DNA of 7,194 bases from Methanosarcinaceae archaeon (GCA_030655675.1 JAUSPM010000021.1:1-7194); one strand, 5' to 3'. Counted from the stretch's first letter, positions 1-6,385 are shown. Numbers and translations: made by a program. The notes: generated from the letters alone by a model not told the origin.

Positions 1-890
1 AGTGGTCCAAGCATGTAGAATGGTTTGTGGCCGCTCATAGCTTTCATGAGTTTGACGTTCATTTCTACCTCGTCCAGTGGAACATGGCCTGGACCTTCCA
101 CAATGACCTGCAGGTCATATTTGTCGTGTGCGATCTGTGCACATTCGGAGTTGATGATAAGTTCCTGTACCTGTGCCCTGTCAGTAGAATCATGGATGGC
201 TCCTGCACGCATTCCATTACCTGTGGACAAGACGACCTCGTGCTCCTTAAGGATCTCACAGAGATAATCAAATTCGCTGTACAGTGGATTTTCCTTCTCG
301 TTGTGCAACATCCATGTAGTCATAAATGCGCCACCACGGGAGCAGAGTCCGCCATAACGACCATGTTTTTTAAGTCTGTCAATAACAATATTGTTAATGC
401 CGGTGTGGATAGCCATGAAGTTGGTACCCAGTTTTGCCTGGTCTGCAGTTGCCTTGAAAAGTTCATCCTCTGTCATGTGGACGATGGAACCGTATTTGTC
501 AGCGGCTTCAATGAATGCCTGATACAGTGGAACTGATCCAACAGATAGTGATACCGAGTCAATGACTCTCTTTCGCATCTCTAAGAAGTCCCCTCCGGTA
601 CTCAGCTCCATCAATGTGTCCGCACCTGCGGCTTCGGCTGCCTGTGCCTTCTCGATCTCCATTTCAACACTGGCGATGTCTGTTGATGAACCAATGGATG
701 CGTTGATCTTTGTTGTAAGTCCTTCTCCGATACCACATAGTTTAACATCCCTATATGGTGATACTGGGATAACTATCCTGCCCGCTGCGATTCCTCGTCT
801 AATGAACTCCGGTTCGAGCCCTTCAAAAGCAGCAACCGTTTTCATCTCTTCTGTAATCTTGCCATTCTTTGCATCAGTTACTAAACTCAT
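1..890 (-). CDS. ThiC-superfamily radical SAM enzyme, C-terminus cut by window edge (ThiC or 5-hydroxybenzimidazole synthase-like)
   Basis: An open frame of 296 codons runs from ATG at 890 off the left edge without a stop. The product is clearly of the ThiC family: GIGEGLTTKINASIG (53-67), GADTLMELSTGGD (89-101), SRGG (184-187), EGPGHVP (265-271) and PFYMLGP (290-296) match its conserved blocks. The family converts aminoimidazole ribotide, by SAM radical chemistry, to HMP phosphate (thiamine pathway) or, in the BzaF branch, to 5-hydroxybenzimidazole, the lower ligand of methanogen cobamides. The C-terminal CxxCxxxxC cluster motif would lie outside the window. The loop usually written SLGDGLRPG in ThiC reads STGNGMRAG here (222-230), and MDLSTGGD reads MELSTGGD, which suggests a paralogue rather than classical ThiC. 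ATG 890 is preferred to the in-frame ATG at 896 because AGAGGT (902-897) lies 6 nt from 890 but directly abuts 896. No TPP riboswitch is apparent. The family is certain; the subfamily is open. Confidence 0.9.
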   Translation of the reverse strand, partial: MSLVTDAKNGKITEEMKTVAAFEGLEPEFIRRGIAAGRIVIPVSPYRDVKLCGIGEGLTTKINASIGSSTDIASVEMEIEKAQAAEAAGADTLMELSTGGDFLEMRKRVIDSVSLSVGSVPLYQAFIEAADKYGSIVHMTEDELFKATADQAKLGTNFMAIHTGINNIVIDRLKKHGRYGGLCSRGGAFMTTWMLHNEKENPLYSEFDYLCEILKEHEVVLSTGNGMRAGAIHDSTDRAQVQELIINSECAQIAHDKYDLQVIVEGPGHVPLDEVEMNVKLMKAMSGHKPFYMLGP

Positions 891-896
891 ATTCAT

Positions 897-902
897 ACCT
901 CT
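897..902 (-). promoter_or_regulatory. Ribosome binding site of the thiC-like gene
   Basis: AGAGGT on the minus strand lies 6 nt before ATG 890 and touches the alternative ATG 896, so it decides the start in favour of 890. Confidence 0.6.
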
Positions 903-930
903 ATAATAATCAATAATCAAACAGATGTAT

Positions 931-946
931 TTTATATAACACTTCT
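931..946 (-). promoter_or_regulatory. Archaeal BRE/TATA promoter of the thiC-like gene
   Basis: The minus strand reads AGAAGTGTTATATAAA, a purine-rich BRE-like stretch followed by a TATA box. Transcription would be expected to start about 25 bp downstream, near 905-910, leaving a short leader that contains the AGAGGT site. This is assigned from consensus and spacing only. Confidence 0.5.
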
Positions 947-966
947 TATAAAATTATATTGAGTTC

Positions 967-986
967 AAATCAAGTAAACTTGATTT
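967..986. promoter_or_regulatory. Perfect 20-bp dyad, candidate operator
   Basis: AAATCAAGT, a two-base AA centre, then ACTTGATTT form an inverted repeat with perfect 9-bp arms in the spacer between two divergent genes. It sits just upstream of the minus-strand BRE/TATA (931-946) and about 75 bp upstream of the plus-strand TATA (1061). Its position suits an activator or regulator of the thiC-like gene. No T-run follows it, so a terminator is unlikely. Confidence 0.5.
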
Positions 987-1060
987 AATTTTCAGCAACC
1001 ATGTGCATCTTGAATGTCTTGCATACTTATTACCACTTGAATGAAACTAATCCAAAAGGC

Positions 1061-1072
1061 TTATTTAAATTT
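1061..1072 (+). promoter_or_regulatory. TATA-like promoter of the roadblock operon
   Basis: TTATTTAAATTT, preceded by CCAAAAGG as a BRE-like element, would start transcription near 1087-1092 and give a leader of about 20 nt containing GGTGG (1100-1104), 6 nt from the ATG. A second AT box, TATATATAAA at 1081-1090, is also possible but would give a nearly leaderless mRNA. Confidence 0.45.
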
Positions 1073-1110
1073 AGAACTATTATATATAAAAATCTTAATG
1101 GTGGTTTTAA

Positions 1111-1446
1111 ATGACTGCAAAATTGGTAGATAAGATCGAAAGGATAGAAGGGGTAATAGGATCTGCGATTGTATCTAAAGATGGTACTATTATAGAATCA
1201 TCCGATATATCTGAATCCGATGCTTCACTTATTGCTTTTGCTGGTCGCACAGCAGAAGAGGTCACCGGCATGTTTGTGCTGGGTGAACCCAAGATGACTC
1301 TGATACAGGGATCGAATTACAGGTTGATGGTTTCAAAGTATAACGATGGGCACATTGGTGCATTTATAAAACCAGATGCTAATATTAAATCTGTGAAATC
1401 AGAAATAGATTCTGTTGTGTTCGAGGTGTTTCTATGGGAATATTAG
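1111..1446 (+). CDS. Roadblock/LC7 domain protein (single domain)
   Basis: This 111-residue protein is a complete roadblock/LC7 domain, the dynein light chain/MglB fold. It shows the N-terminal helix, the strand pair GVIGSAIVSKDGTIIESS (14-31), a central helix (about 37-54), the strands KMTLIQGSNYRLMVSKYNDGHIGAFI (61-86) and a C-terminal helix (about 90-106). Roadblock proteins usually act as dimers that scaffold or activate small Ras/MglA-like GTPases; no GTPase with a GxxxxGKS P-loop is encoded in this window, so the partner is unknown. GGTGG lies 6 nt before the start. The gene ends in TAG and overlaps the next gene by 13 bp, so the two are almost certainly cotranscribed. The protein is soluble, with no signal peptide or membrane segment. 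The fold assignment is by pattern recognition. Confidence 0.85.
   Translation: MTAKLVDKIERIEGVIGSAIVSKDGTIIESSDISESDASLIAFAGRTAEEVTGMFVLGEPKMTLIQGSNYRLMVSKYNDGHIGAFIKPDANIKSVKSEIDSVVFEVFLWEY
1423..1428 (+). promoter_or_regulatory. Ribosome binding site inside the upstream gene
   Basis: GAGGTG lies 5 nt before the ATG at 1434, within the coding end of the preceding roadblock gene. It supports the overlapping start and translational coupling. Confidence 0.55.
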
Positions 1447-2075
1447 AAGAAATAAGATCGAGTACAGACGGAATAATAGGTTCATTTATCGCAACGGATT
1501 CGGGCAAAGTTGTAGAATCAGATGTCCCGGCTTTGTTTGAGGATGAACTTAATAATGCTTCGGAAAGCCTTTCATATCTTGCAGAGATCGCGCAGGAATC
1601 CAAGGATTTTGAATCAATTTTGATCGAAGCACAAGATGGTTATGTCTCTTTTACAAAAAGTAATAAGGACACGTATCTTGGTATTATTGCATCAGGCAAT
1701 ACAAACCTGCAAGTTCTGAATATCATCACCAAAAAAGCAGCAGCAAATCTTGAAATGCCAGAGCAAGCAATATCAACCAAACCTGCACCCTCCAATCCAA
1801 TTAAAAATATTGATATGTTGGATGGCATCAATGAAAGGGATCGGGATGCTATTTTCTCTGAAATAATTGGAAAGATCCAGATCCTTTATGGGCCAAAGGT
1901 CGCAACAATGCATCTTGATGAAGCATTGGCTTCTGTTAATGCGACAAGGGATACGACCAACCCTGATCAGATCGCACAGGCATTGAACGTACTTGAAAAC
2001 GGTGTGCTGAAAAAAATGATGGGGAACAATGCAAAATTGTTCATTGAGAAGATCATAAGTAGTCATATGCATTGA
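1434..2075 (+). CDS. Two-domain roadblock/LC7 protein with an unassigned C-terminal helical domain
   Basis: Residues 1-105 form a roadblock/LC7 domain: helix, then GIIGSFIATDSGKVVESD (13-30), a helix around 38-55, strands at 60-87 and a closing helix. A Pro/Ser/Lys linker follows (about 108-126), and then an 85-residue, mostly helical domain (129-213) that I do not recognise, with GKIQILYGPKVATMHLDEAL (146-165) and LKKMMGNNAKLFIEKI (192-207). The likely role is GTPase-linked or scaffolding and cytoplasmic, probably as a partner of the roadblock protein whose gene it overlaps by 13 bp; a heterodimer is possible but inferred. The extra domain might bind a target such as the membrane proteins encoded next. 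The gene ends in TGA, 90 bp before the following gene. The N-terminal domain call is good; the C-terminal function is unknown. Confidence 0.8.
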   Translation: MGILEEIRSSTDGIIGSFIATDSGKVVESDVPALFEDELNNASESLSYLAEIAQESKDFESILIEAQDGYVSFTKSNKDTYLGIIASGNTNLQVLNIITKKAAANLEMPEQAISTKPAPSNPIKNIDMLDGINERDRDAIFSEIIGKIQILYGPKVATMHLDEALASVNATRDTTNPDQIAQALNVLENGVLKKMMGNNAKLFIEKIISSHMH

Positions 2076-2103
2076 ATCGTCTTCATAGAATCCGACCGAT
2101 TCA
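2073..2103 (+). other. Inverted repeat at the end of the roadblock gene
   Basis: TGAATCG (2073-2079, starting with the stop codon) is the exact reverse complement of CGATTCA (2097-2103), separated by 17 nt. A second GAATC at 2088-2092 can pair with the same GATTC (2098-2102), so two hairpins compete. It could be a weak terminator or processing site; no clean T-run follows, only AT repeats. Confidence 0.35.
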
Positions 2104-2110
2104 GGCAACA

Positions 2111-2134
2111 TAATTATAATTATAATTATAATTA
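2111..2134. repeat. Four tandem TAATTA hexamers
   Basis: Four perfect copies of TAATTA are followed by ATTATA (2135-2140). The array sits 25-55 bp upstream of the next ATG, where a TATA box would be expected, so it may serve as a TATA-rich internal promoter for the membrane-protein pair. It could also be a simple AT microsatellite. Confidence 0.7.
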
Positions 2135-2154
2135 ATTATATCAAAAATAAGATT

Positions 2155-2160
2155 GGAGGG
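2155..2160 (+). promoter_or_regulatory. Strong ribosome binding site
   Basis: GGAGGG lies 5 nt before the ATG at 2166 and fixes that start. Confidence 0.7.
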
Positions 2161-2165
2161 AAAAT

Positions 2166-2603
2166 ATGGTATCGATCGCAAAGCATGCAAAAGAGATGTT
2201 TTTTGGTGGGACAATTGTCACGATCCTATTCTTTTTGGTAATTGGGTTCATGTATCCTGCTACCAATGTTGATGTTTCTAATGGGAACACTATGCCGTTC
2301 TATACTGATGGACAAAATATTATGGGACAATGGACGCACTGGTTCGCAAATTTATTTTTCACTGGTGCTTTGCTGTTGCTTGGTAAAGCATTATATTCGA
2401 CATTTCTGAAAATGGATATGACTGAATGGAACTGGTTTGCATTTGGGTCATTTTTGTTGTTTATTTATGGTTTATCTTCGGTCGCAAGTGGTTTGTTTGA
2501 TTATAATTTGTTCATGATTATTGGGGACTTATTGCTTCCAATCGGGCTTTTACTAATATCCTATTCCGTCTACAAGATATACGAACCGTTCGAGGAGGCG
2601 TGA
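2166..2603 (+). CDS. Small four-helix membrane protein of unknown function
   Basis: I do not recognise this family. The 145-residue product has four hydrophobic segments, roughly 12-30, 60-78, 89-110 and 115-136. The first is followed by a polar loop (31-58) with PATNVDVSNGNTMPF and a GQWTHWF stretch; a short acidic, aromatic loop (MDMTEWNW, 83-90) precedes the third. The C-terminus is acidic (EPFEEA). No catalytic or metal-binding motif is evident. The start is set by GGAGGG 5 nt upstream. The gene ends 3 bp before the next small membrane-protein gene and carries that gene's ribosome binding site in its last codons, so the two proteins probably work together in the membrane. They follow two roadblock genes on the same strand, which suggests but does not prove a shared role. 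Confidence 0.75.
   Translation: MVSIAKHAKEMFFGGTIVTILFFLVIGFMYPATNVDVSNGNTMPFYTDGQNIMGQWTHWFANLFFTGALLLLGKALYSTFLKMDMTEWNWFAFGSFLLFIYGLSSVASGLFDYNLFMIIGDLLLPIGLLLISYSVYKIYEPFEEA
2594..2598 (+). promoter_or_regulatory. Coupling ribosome binding site
   Basis: GGAGG inside the last codons of the upstream membrane gene lies 8 nt before the ATG at 2607. The arrangement suggests translational coupling of the pair. Confidence 0.6.
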
Positions 2604-2606
2604 ATA

Positions 2607-2936
2607 ATGGATTTCATACTCATAAAAGAAGCATACATTGATCCTATATATCCGATCATTGCATTTATTGCATTTGCAGCATCGGGATGGGCTGCATATA
2701 ATGGTTACAAACTATACAATGTGACCAAAGGCGCATCCGACTTTTGGATGTTCCTCTCTGCATTTATGGGAAGCATAACTGTGTATTCAGGCTTGCTATT
2801 TGCAAGAACAACATTCCTGGTAGAATTCGAGATACCAATAAAAGCCCTGCAGGACCTAACGATCATTGCTGCTGCAGTTTATGCAGCACTGGCTGCAATT
2901 TATATAAAAAGGATGTTTGACACACTTTCTAAATAA
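2607..2936 (+). CDS. Small three-helix membrane protein of unknown function
   Basis: This 109-residue protein has three hydrophobic segments, about 14-35 (rich in Ala/Phe, ending GWAAYNGY), 46-66 and 83-102 (Ala-rich), and short charged ends. I cannot assign a family, and there is no recognisable motif for transport or catalysis. The start is supported by GGAGG 8 nt upstream in the previous gene's end. With only 3 bp between stop and start, it is the second half of a two-gene membrane module. It ends in TAA just before a palindromic terminator, so it is the last gene of the cluster. A shared complex with the four-helix protein is inferred from coupling alone. Confidence 0.72.
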   Translation: MDFILIKEAYIDPIYPIIAFIAFAASGWAAYNGYKLYNVTKGASDFWMFLSAFMGSITVYSGLLFARTTFLVEFEIPIKALQDLTIIAAAVYAALAAIYIKRMFDTLSK

Positions 2937-2943
2937 AAAGACT

Positions 2944-2964
2944 ACCCATTAATGGGTTTTCTTT
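2944..2964. terminator. Palindromic terminator between convergent genes
   Basis: ACCCATTAATGGGT (2944-2957) is a perfect 14-bp palindrome followed by TTTCTTTT on the plus strand. The preceding AAAAGA can pair with the downstream TCTTTT and lengthen the stem. On the minus strand it is followed by AGTCTTTTTA, so it could end both the membrane-protein operon and metG. Archaeal termination relies mainly on the T-run. Confidence 0.6.
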
Positions 2965-3034
2965 TCATTCTTTTTTTAGATTCTTATTTTGACTTGATCC
3001 CTGTATTCAAAACAACGTAGAGCGCAGCAACCAT

Positions 3035-5119
3035 TCACCGAACCCGCGTCCCTGGGGCCACTTCCGCCTCGGGCATAAGCAGCACCGCACCATCAGTATC
3101 GCCTGCAAGCACCATGCCCCTTGACTCCACCCCACAAAGTTTTGCAGGCTTGAGGTTTGCAAGAACAACAACCTGCCGCCCGATGAGCTGATCAGGGTCG
3201 TGTGTTTCCTTGATGCCGGCAACCAGTTGTCTCGGTGTCTCTTCGCCTATATCGACCTCAAGACGCATCAATTTGTTGGATTTCTTAACCGGTTCGGCTG
3301 TAACAATCGTTCCAATCCTGATATCAATTTTTGAAAAATCATCAAAAGTGATATCTTCTTTAGTTTCAGTCTGTATTTCTTTTTTTACTTCTACTTTTTT
3401 ATCCATTTCGTTCACTTTTCCTGATCGTTCTTTTGTACTGGATTCCTTTGCAAGCGCTTCTGCAACTCTTTTACTTGCGATCTTCGCCATCTCCTCGGCC
3501 TTGTCATCCTCTATCTTCTCAAACAGAATAGTAGGCATTGGAAGCGGTGTTCCGCTATTGACCAATACTGTAGCATCACTATATGTCGCAGCATGAATAT
3601 CGTCACTCATTCCGATCTGCGCCCATGCCTCCTCCATTTTTTGAGGCAGCACAGGTTCGAACAAAAGGATTAGTGCCTTTGCGATCTGAATACAGTTCGC
3701 AACCACTTTTCCACAGGCGGCCTTGTCTTCCTTGATAAGTTTCCATGGTTCATTTGACTGGAAATACCCATTGCCGTAGGATGATAGAGCCATAGCGGAA
3801 TCCACAGCCTTCTTAAACTCATATTCTTCCATCGGTTCGTTGACCTTAGCAATCGTGTCGGTAATCTTATCCAGCACATCCTGATCGATCTCACCCTCTG
3901 GTATCTCGCCAAAGTTCTTGTGAGTGAACAGTAATGTCCGATATAGGAAATTGCCAAATACAGCAACAAGTTCGGTGTTGATCTTTTCCTGGAACACCTT
4001 CCATGAAAAGTTCAGTTCTTTTGTATGTGATGTGTAACTTGTCAGGTAATAACGCAGAAGGTCAGGATGGAATCCATGGTCAAGATAATCCTCTCCGACC
4101 CAGACAACATATCCACGGCTTTTTGAGAACGTCTTATCCTCGATCTTCACCATTCCAGAAGCCACAACAGCCCACGGCTGGCTGTAACCTGCACCTTTTA
4201 GCATTGCAGGCCAGAAAATGCAGTGGTGGTAGGTGATGTCCCCGCCAATGAAATGGATGATCCTTCCATCGCCTTTCCAGAACTTTTCCCAATCCTCATT
4301 ATTTGCTTTTGCCCATTCCTCAGTAAATGCAATATATCCGATCGGTGCATCTACCCAGACATATACAACAAGGTCGTCACGTCCGGGGTATTTCACACCC
4401 CATTCGAGATTTCGTGTAATACACCAGTCCGTGAGTTCCTGCTTCACCCAGCCGATAGCATAGTTTCTTGCGTTTGATGTGCCACCCATGCCTTCAAGAT
4501 ATTCCAAAAGGAAATCCTTGAATTCGGATAATTTAAAAAAGAAATGTTCCTGTTTGCGATATTCTGCAGCGCCGCCGCAGATGGTACATTTTGGCTTTTT
4601 TAATTCACCGGGTTCGAGATGTTTCTCGCAGCCCTGATCGCATTCGTCGCCGCGCGCGTTCTCACCGCAATATGGACAAATTCCCTCTACATACCTGTCA
4701 GGCAAAGATCGGTCACAGTCCGGGCAGTATGCGATCTCGATCGTCTTTGGATATGTGTAACCGTTCTCAATAAGCTTGTTCACAATCTCGGTTGTACGGT
4801 TATGATTTTCAGGGTCATCCGTAGTTCCGAATGCATCAAAATGTATGTTCATATCCTTGAACGTCTCATCAAAATGCTTGTGGTATTTCTGGACAAGGTC
4901 TGTTGGTGTGATATTCAATTGTTCTGCATTGACCACGACCGGCGTGCCGTGTGTGTCTGAACCGCATACAAATGTCACTTCTTGCCCTTGTTTTTTCAAT
5001 GACCTGACAAAAATATCGGCAGGTATGTATGTGCGCAGGTGCCCTACATGGGCTTTCCCGTTTGCATAGGGAAGTCCACAGGTTACAAGCACAGGTTTAT
5101 CAGATGGAAATTTGGACAT
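3035..5119 (-). CDS. metG: Methionyl-tRNA synthetase, archaeal type with C-terminal tRNA-binding domain
   Basis: This 694-residue cytosolic enzyme charges tRNA-Met with methionine using ATP. The class I catalytic core has the HIGH-type motif HVGH at 24-27 and a KMSKS-type loop TFSKS at 330-334. The connective insert carries eight cysteines in zinc-knuckle arrangement: C132/C135, C148/C151, C160/C164 and C178/C181. The anticodon-binding helical region (about 370-535) holds the family's typical EPWKLIKED. A Lys/Glu-rich linker (about 538-588) then leads to an OB-fold tRNA-binding domain (590-694) with IDIRIGTI, ANLKPAKLCGVESRGM and a PGTRVR end. The length suits archaeal MetRS with the fused domain. 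The ATG at 5119 is supported by GGAG (5130-5127), 7 nt away. One cysteine pair is spaced CDQGC rather than CxxC. The gene is convergent with the membrane-protein cluster and divergent from sppA. It ends in TGA. Confidence 0.97.
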   Translation of the reverse strand: MSKFPSDKPVLVTCGLPYANGKAHVGHLRTYIPADIFVRSLKKQGQEVTFVCGSDTHGTPVVVNAEQLNITPTDLVQKYHKHFDETFKDMNIHFDAFGTTDDPENHNRTTEIVNKLIENGYTYPKTIEIAYCPDCDRSLPDRYVEGICPYCGENARGDECDQGCEKHLEPGELKKPKCTICGGAAEYRKQEHFFFKLSEFKDFLLEYLEGMGGTSNARNYAIGWVKQELTDWCITRNLEWGVKYPGRDDLVVYVWVDAPIGYIAFTEEWAKANNEDWEKFWKGDGRIIHFIGGDITYHHCIFWPAMLKGAGYSQPWAVVASGMVKIEDKTFSKSRGYVVWVGEDYLDHGFHPDLLRYYLTSYTSHTKELNFSWKVFQEKINTELVAVFGNFLYRTLLFTHKNFGEIPEGEIDQDVLDKITDTIAKVNEPMEEYEFKKAVDSAMALSSYGNGYFQSNEPWKLIKEDKAACGKVVANCIQIAKALILLFEPVLPQKMEEAWAQIGMSDDIHAATYSDATVLVNSGTPLPMPTILFEKIEDDKAEEMAKIASKRVAEALAKESSTKERSGKVNEMDKKVEVKKEIQTETKEDITFDDFSKIDIRIGTIVTAEPVKKSNKLMRLEVDIGEETPRQLVAGIKETHDPDQLIGRQVVVLANLKPAKLCGVESRGMVLAGDTDGAVLLMPEAEVAPGTRVR

Positions 5120-5126
5120 TTTGTTT

Positions 5127-5130
5127 CTCC
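5127..5130 (-). promoter_or_regulatory. Ribosome binding site of metG
   Basis: GGAG on the minus strand lies 7 nt before the metG ATG. Confidence 0.5.
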
Positions 5131-5142
5131 ATGTATTATTTT

Positions 5143-5163
5143 AAATTTAAATTTAAATTTATA
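5143..5163 (-). promoter_or_regulatory. AT repeat covering the metG promoter
   Basis: Three perfect tandem copies of AAATTT (5143-5160) adjoin ATA (5161-5163). Read on the minus strand, the block contains several overlapping TATA-like hexamers 25-40 bp before the metG start, where a TATA box is expected. Which register is used cannot be seen. Confidence 0.4.
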
Positions 5164-5235
5164 ACGTATTGGATGTGTGCAATAATAAAATATATTTCGC
5201 TTGCTACAATTAAAGTTAAATGATTGGGGAGGGAA

Positions 5236-5251
5236 AGCTTTTGAATATATA
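5236..5251 (+). promoter_or_regulatory. BRE/TATA promoter of sppA
   Basis: A purine-rich GGGAAAG stretch followed by TTTTGAATATATA (5239-5251) resembles an archaeal BRE and TATA box. Initiation would be near 5272-5278, about 20-25 nt before the ATG. Confidence 0.45.
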
Positions 5252-5287
5252 GGTTCATCATATAAAGGTAGTAATACAAACAATTGT

Positions 5288-5293
5288 AGAGGT
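5288..5293 (+). promoter_or_regulatory. Ribosome binding site of sppA
   Basis: AGAGGT lies 5 nt before the ATG at 5299 and supports that start. Confidence 0.6.
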
Positions 5294-5298
5294 ACCAG

Positions 5299-6300
5299 AT
5301 GAGTTCAAGTTATACACCTTATCGCTATTATAGCAAACAGGATAAACCAATTCCACATGAACAGCCTGATCCAGTTCCGGATAAAAGAAAAGGACGAAAA
5401 AAACAGTACATCACTGTGATTGTAATTCTATTATTCATCATTGGTGCAAGTTTTGCTGCAATATACTACGGGGCAGGCGGGGAATTATACCCTAAAGACG
5501 ACAGGGTGGCAGTGATCTATGTGCAGGGTACGATGCTCTCTGGCAGCGTTCCCGGCGGATTTGGATATGTGACCTCTGAGGAGATATCTGATTATATCCA
5601 GGATGCCGTTGAGGATGATTCGGTTCAGGCAATTGTTCTTCGTATCAATAGCCCGGGCGGTTCACCGGCTGCGGCTGAAGAGATTGTCACAGAAATCAAG
5701 AAAGCACAAAAATCAGGGATACCGATCGTTGTTTCTATGGGTGATGTGGCTGCAAGTGCCGCATATTATATTTCTGCACCAACTGACATGATATTTGCAA
5801 ATCCATCGACAATGACCGGAAGTATTGGTGTCATCTGGACATTCCAGAACATGTCAGGATATTATGAAGAAGAAGGCGTTGAGTTCCATATCGCCAAGTC
5901 CGGCGAATTCAAGGACATGGGTGGTTCATGGAGAGGGCTTTCTGATGATGAGAAAGAATATGCTGATACGGTTATCATCGAAGTTTATAACAATTTTGTG
6001 AATGAAGTTGCAACCGGTCGCAACCTGAGTCGCAGCGATGTCAAGGACCTCGCAGATGGGCGCATATACACCGGAACAAAGGCTAAAAGTCTGGGGCTTG
6101 TTGATGAATTTGGGAACATGTATGATGCCATCAAAAAGGCAGGCGAACTTGGCGGGATAGAAGGTGAGCCTACTGTCATTTATATGAATAGGCCAACCCT
6201 TTCCAGATTGCTTTTTGGTTCTGATGCAGGGTCGTCACAAACCGTGGAACAGTTTGCGGCTTATTTTGAAGATAATCCTTTTGGGAAAATAACGGCTTAG
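5299..6300 (+). CDS. sppA: Signal peptide peptidase SppA, membrane serine protease of family S49
   Basis: This 333-residue protein has a polar, Pro/Lys-rich N-terminal tail (1-36), one membrane anchor (about 37-57) and an S49 protease domain (66-290), which in this family digests cleaved signal peptides and membrane-protein fragments outside the membrane. Motifs visible are LRINSPGGSP (114-123), the nucleophile region GDVAASAAYY with Ser153, PSTMTGSIGV (169-178) and SGEFKDMG with Lys205 as general base. The 52-residue Ser-Lys spacing equals that of Bacillus SppA. The usual AASGGYY around the nucleophile reads AASAAYY. The length fits the short, single-domain SppA form of archaea and Gram-positives, not the double-length E. 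coli type. The gene is monocistronic by appearance, divergent from metG, and ends in TAG; the following repeats begin at the very next base. Confidence 0.95.
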   Translation: MSSSYTPYRYYSKQDKPIPHEQPDPVPDKRKGRKKQYITVIVILLFIIGASFAAIYYGAGGELYPKDDRVAVIYVQGTMLSGSVPGGFGYVTSEEISDYIQDAVEDDSVQAIVLRINSPGGSPAAAEEIVTEIKKAQKSGIPIVVSMGDVAASAAYYISAPTDMIFANPSTMTGSIGVIWTFQNMSGYYEEEGVEFHIAKSGEFKDMGGSWRGLSDDEKEYADTVIIEVYNNFVNEVATGRNLSRSDVKDLADGRIYTGTKAKSLGLVDEFGNMYDAIKKAGELGGIEGEPTVIYMNRPTLSRLLFGSDAGSSQTVEQFAAYFEDNPFGKITA

Positions 6301-6369
6301 GTCACTTGACCATAGTAAGAGATATTTACGCCATAAACTTTGGTTACTTGACCATAGTAAGAGATGTTT
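6301..6369. repeat. Pair of 27-bp direct repeats upstream of a promoter
   Basis: The copies are 6301-6327 and 6343-6369 and match at 25 of 27 positions, sharing the exact core ACTTGACCATAGTAAGAGAT (6304-6323 and 6346-6365). They start 42 bp apart, close to four helical turns, so the same face of DNA is presented twice. They lie just upstream of the BRE/TATA of the third roadblock gene, a position that suits activator sites. Each core holds a weak dyad, ACCATAGT. Confidence 0.85.
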
Positions 6370-6385
6370 GCTCCACATATATGTA

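Noticed and set aside
27..536. A 169-codon plus-strand frame
   Set aside because: It is antisense to the clear ThiC-family gene and has no recognisable motif.
919..931. AAACAGATGTATT occurring here and again at 7037-7049
   Set aside because: A single shared 13-mer is near chance expectation in 7 kb, and the flanks do not match.
3670..3969. Antiparallel and shifted-frame open stretches inside metG
   Set aside because: They are shadows of the strongly supported metG reading frame, without motifs or ribosome binding sites.
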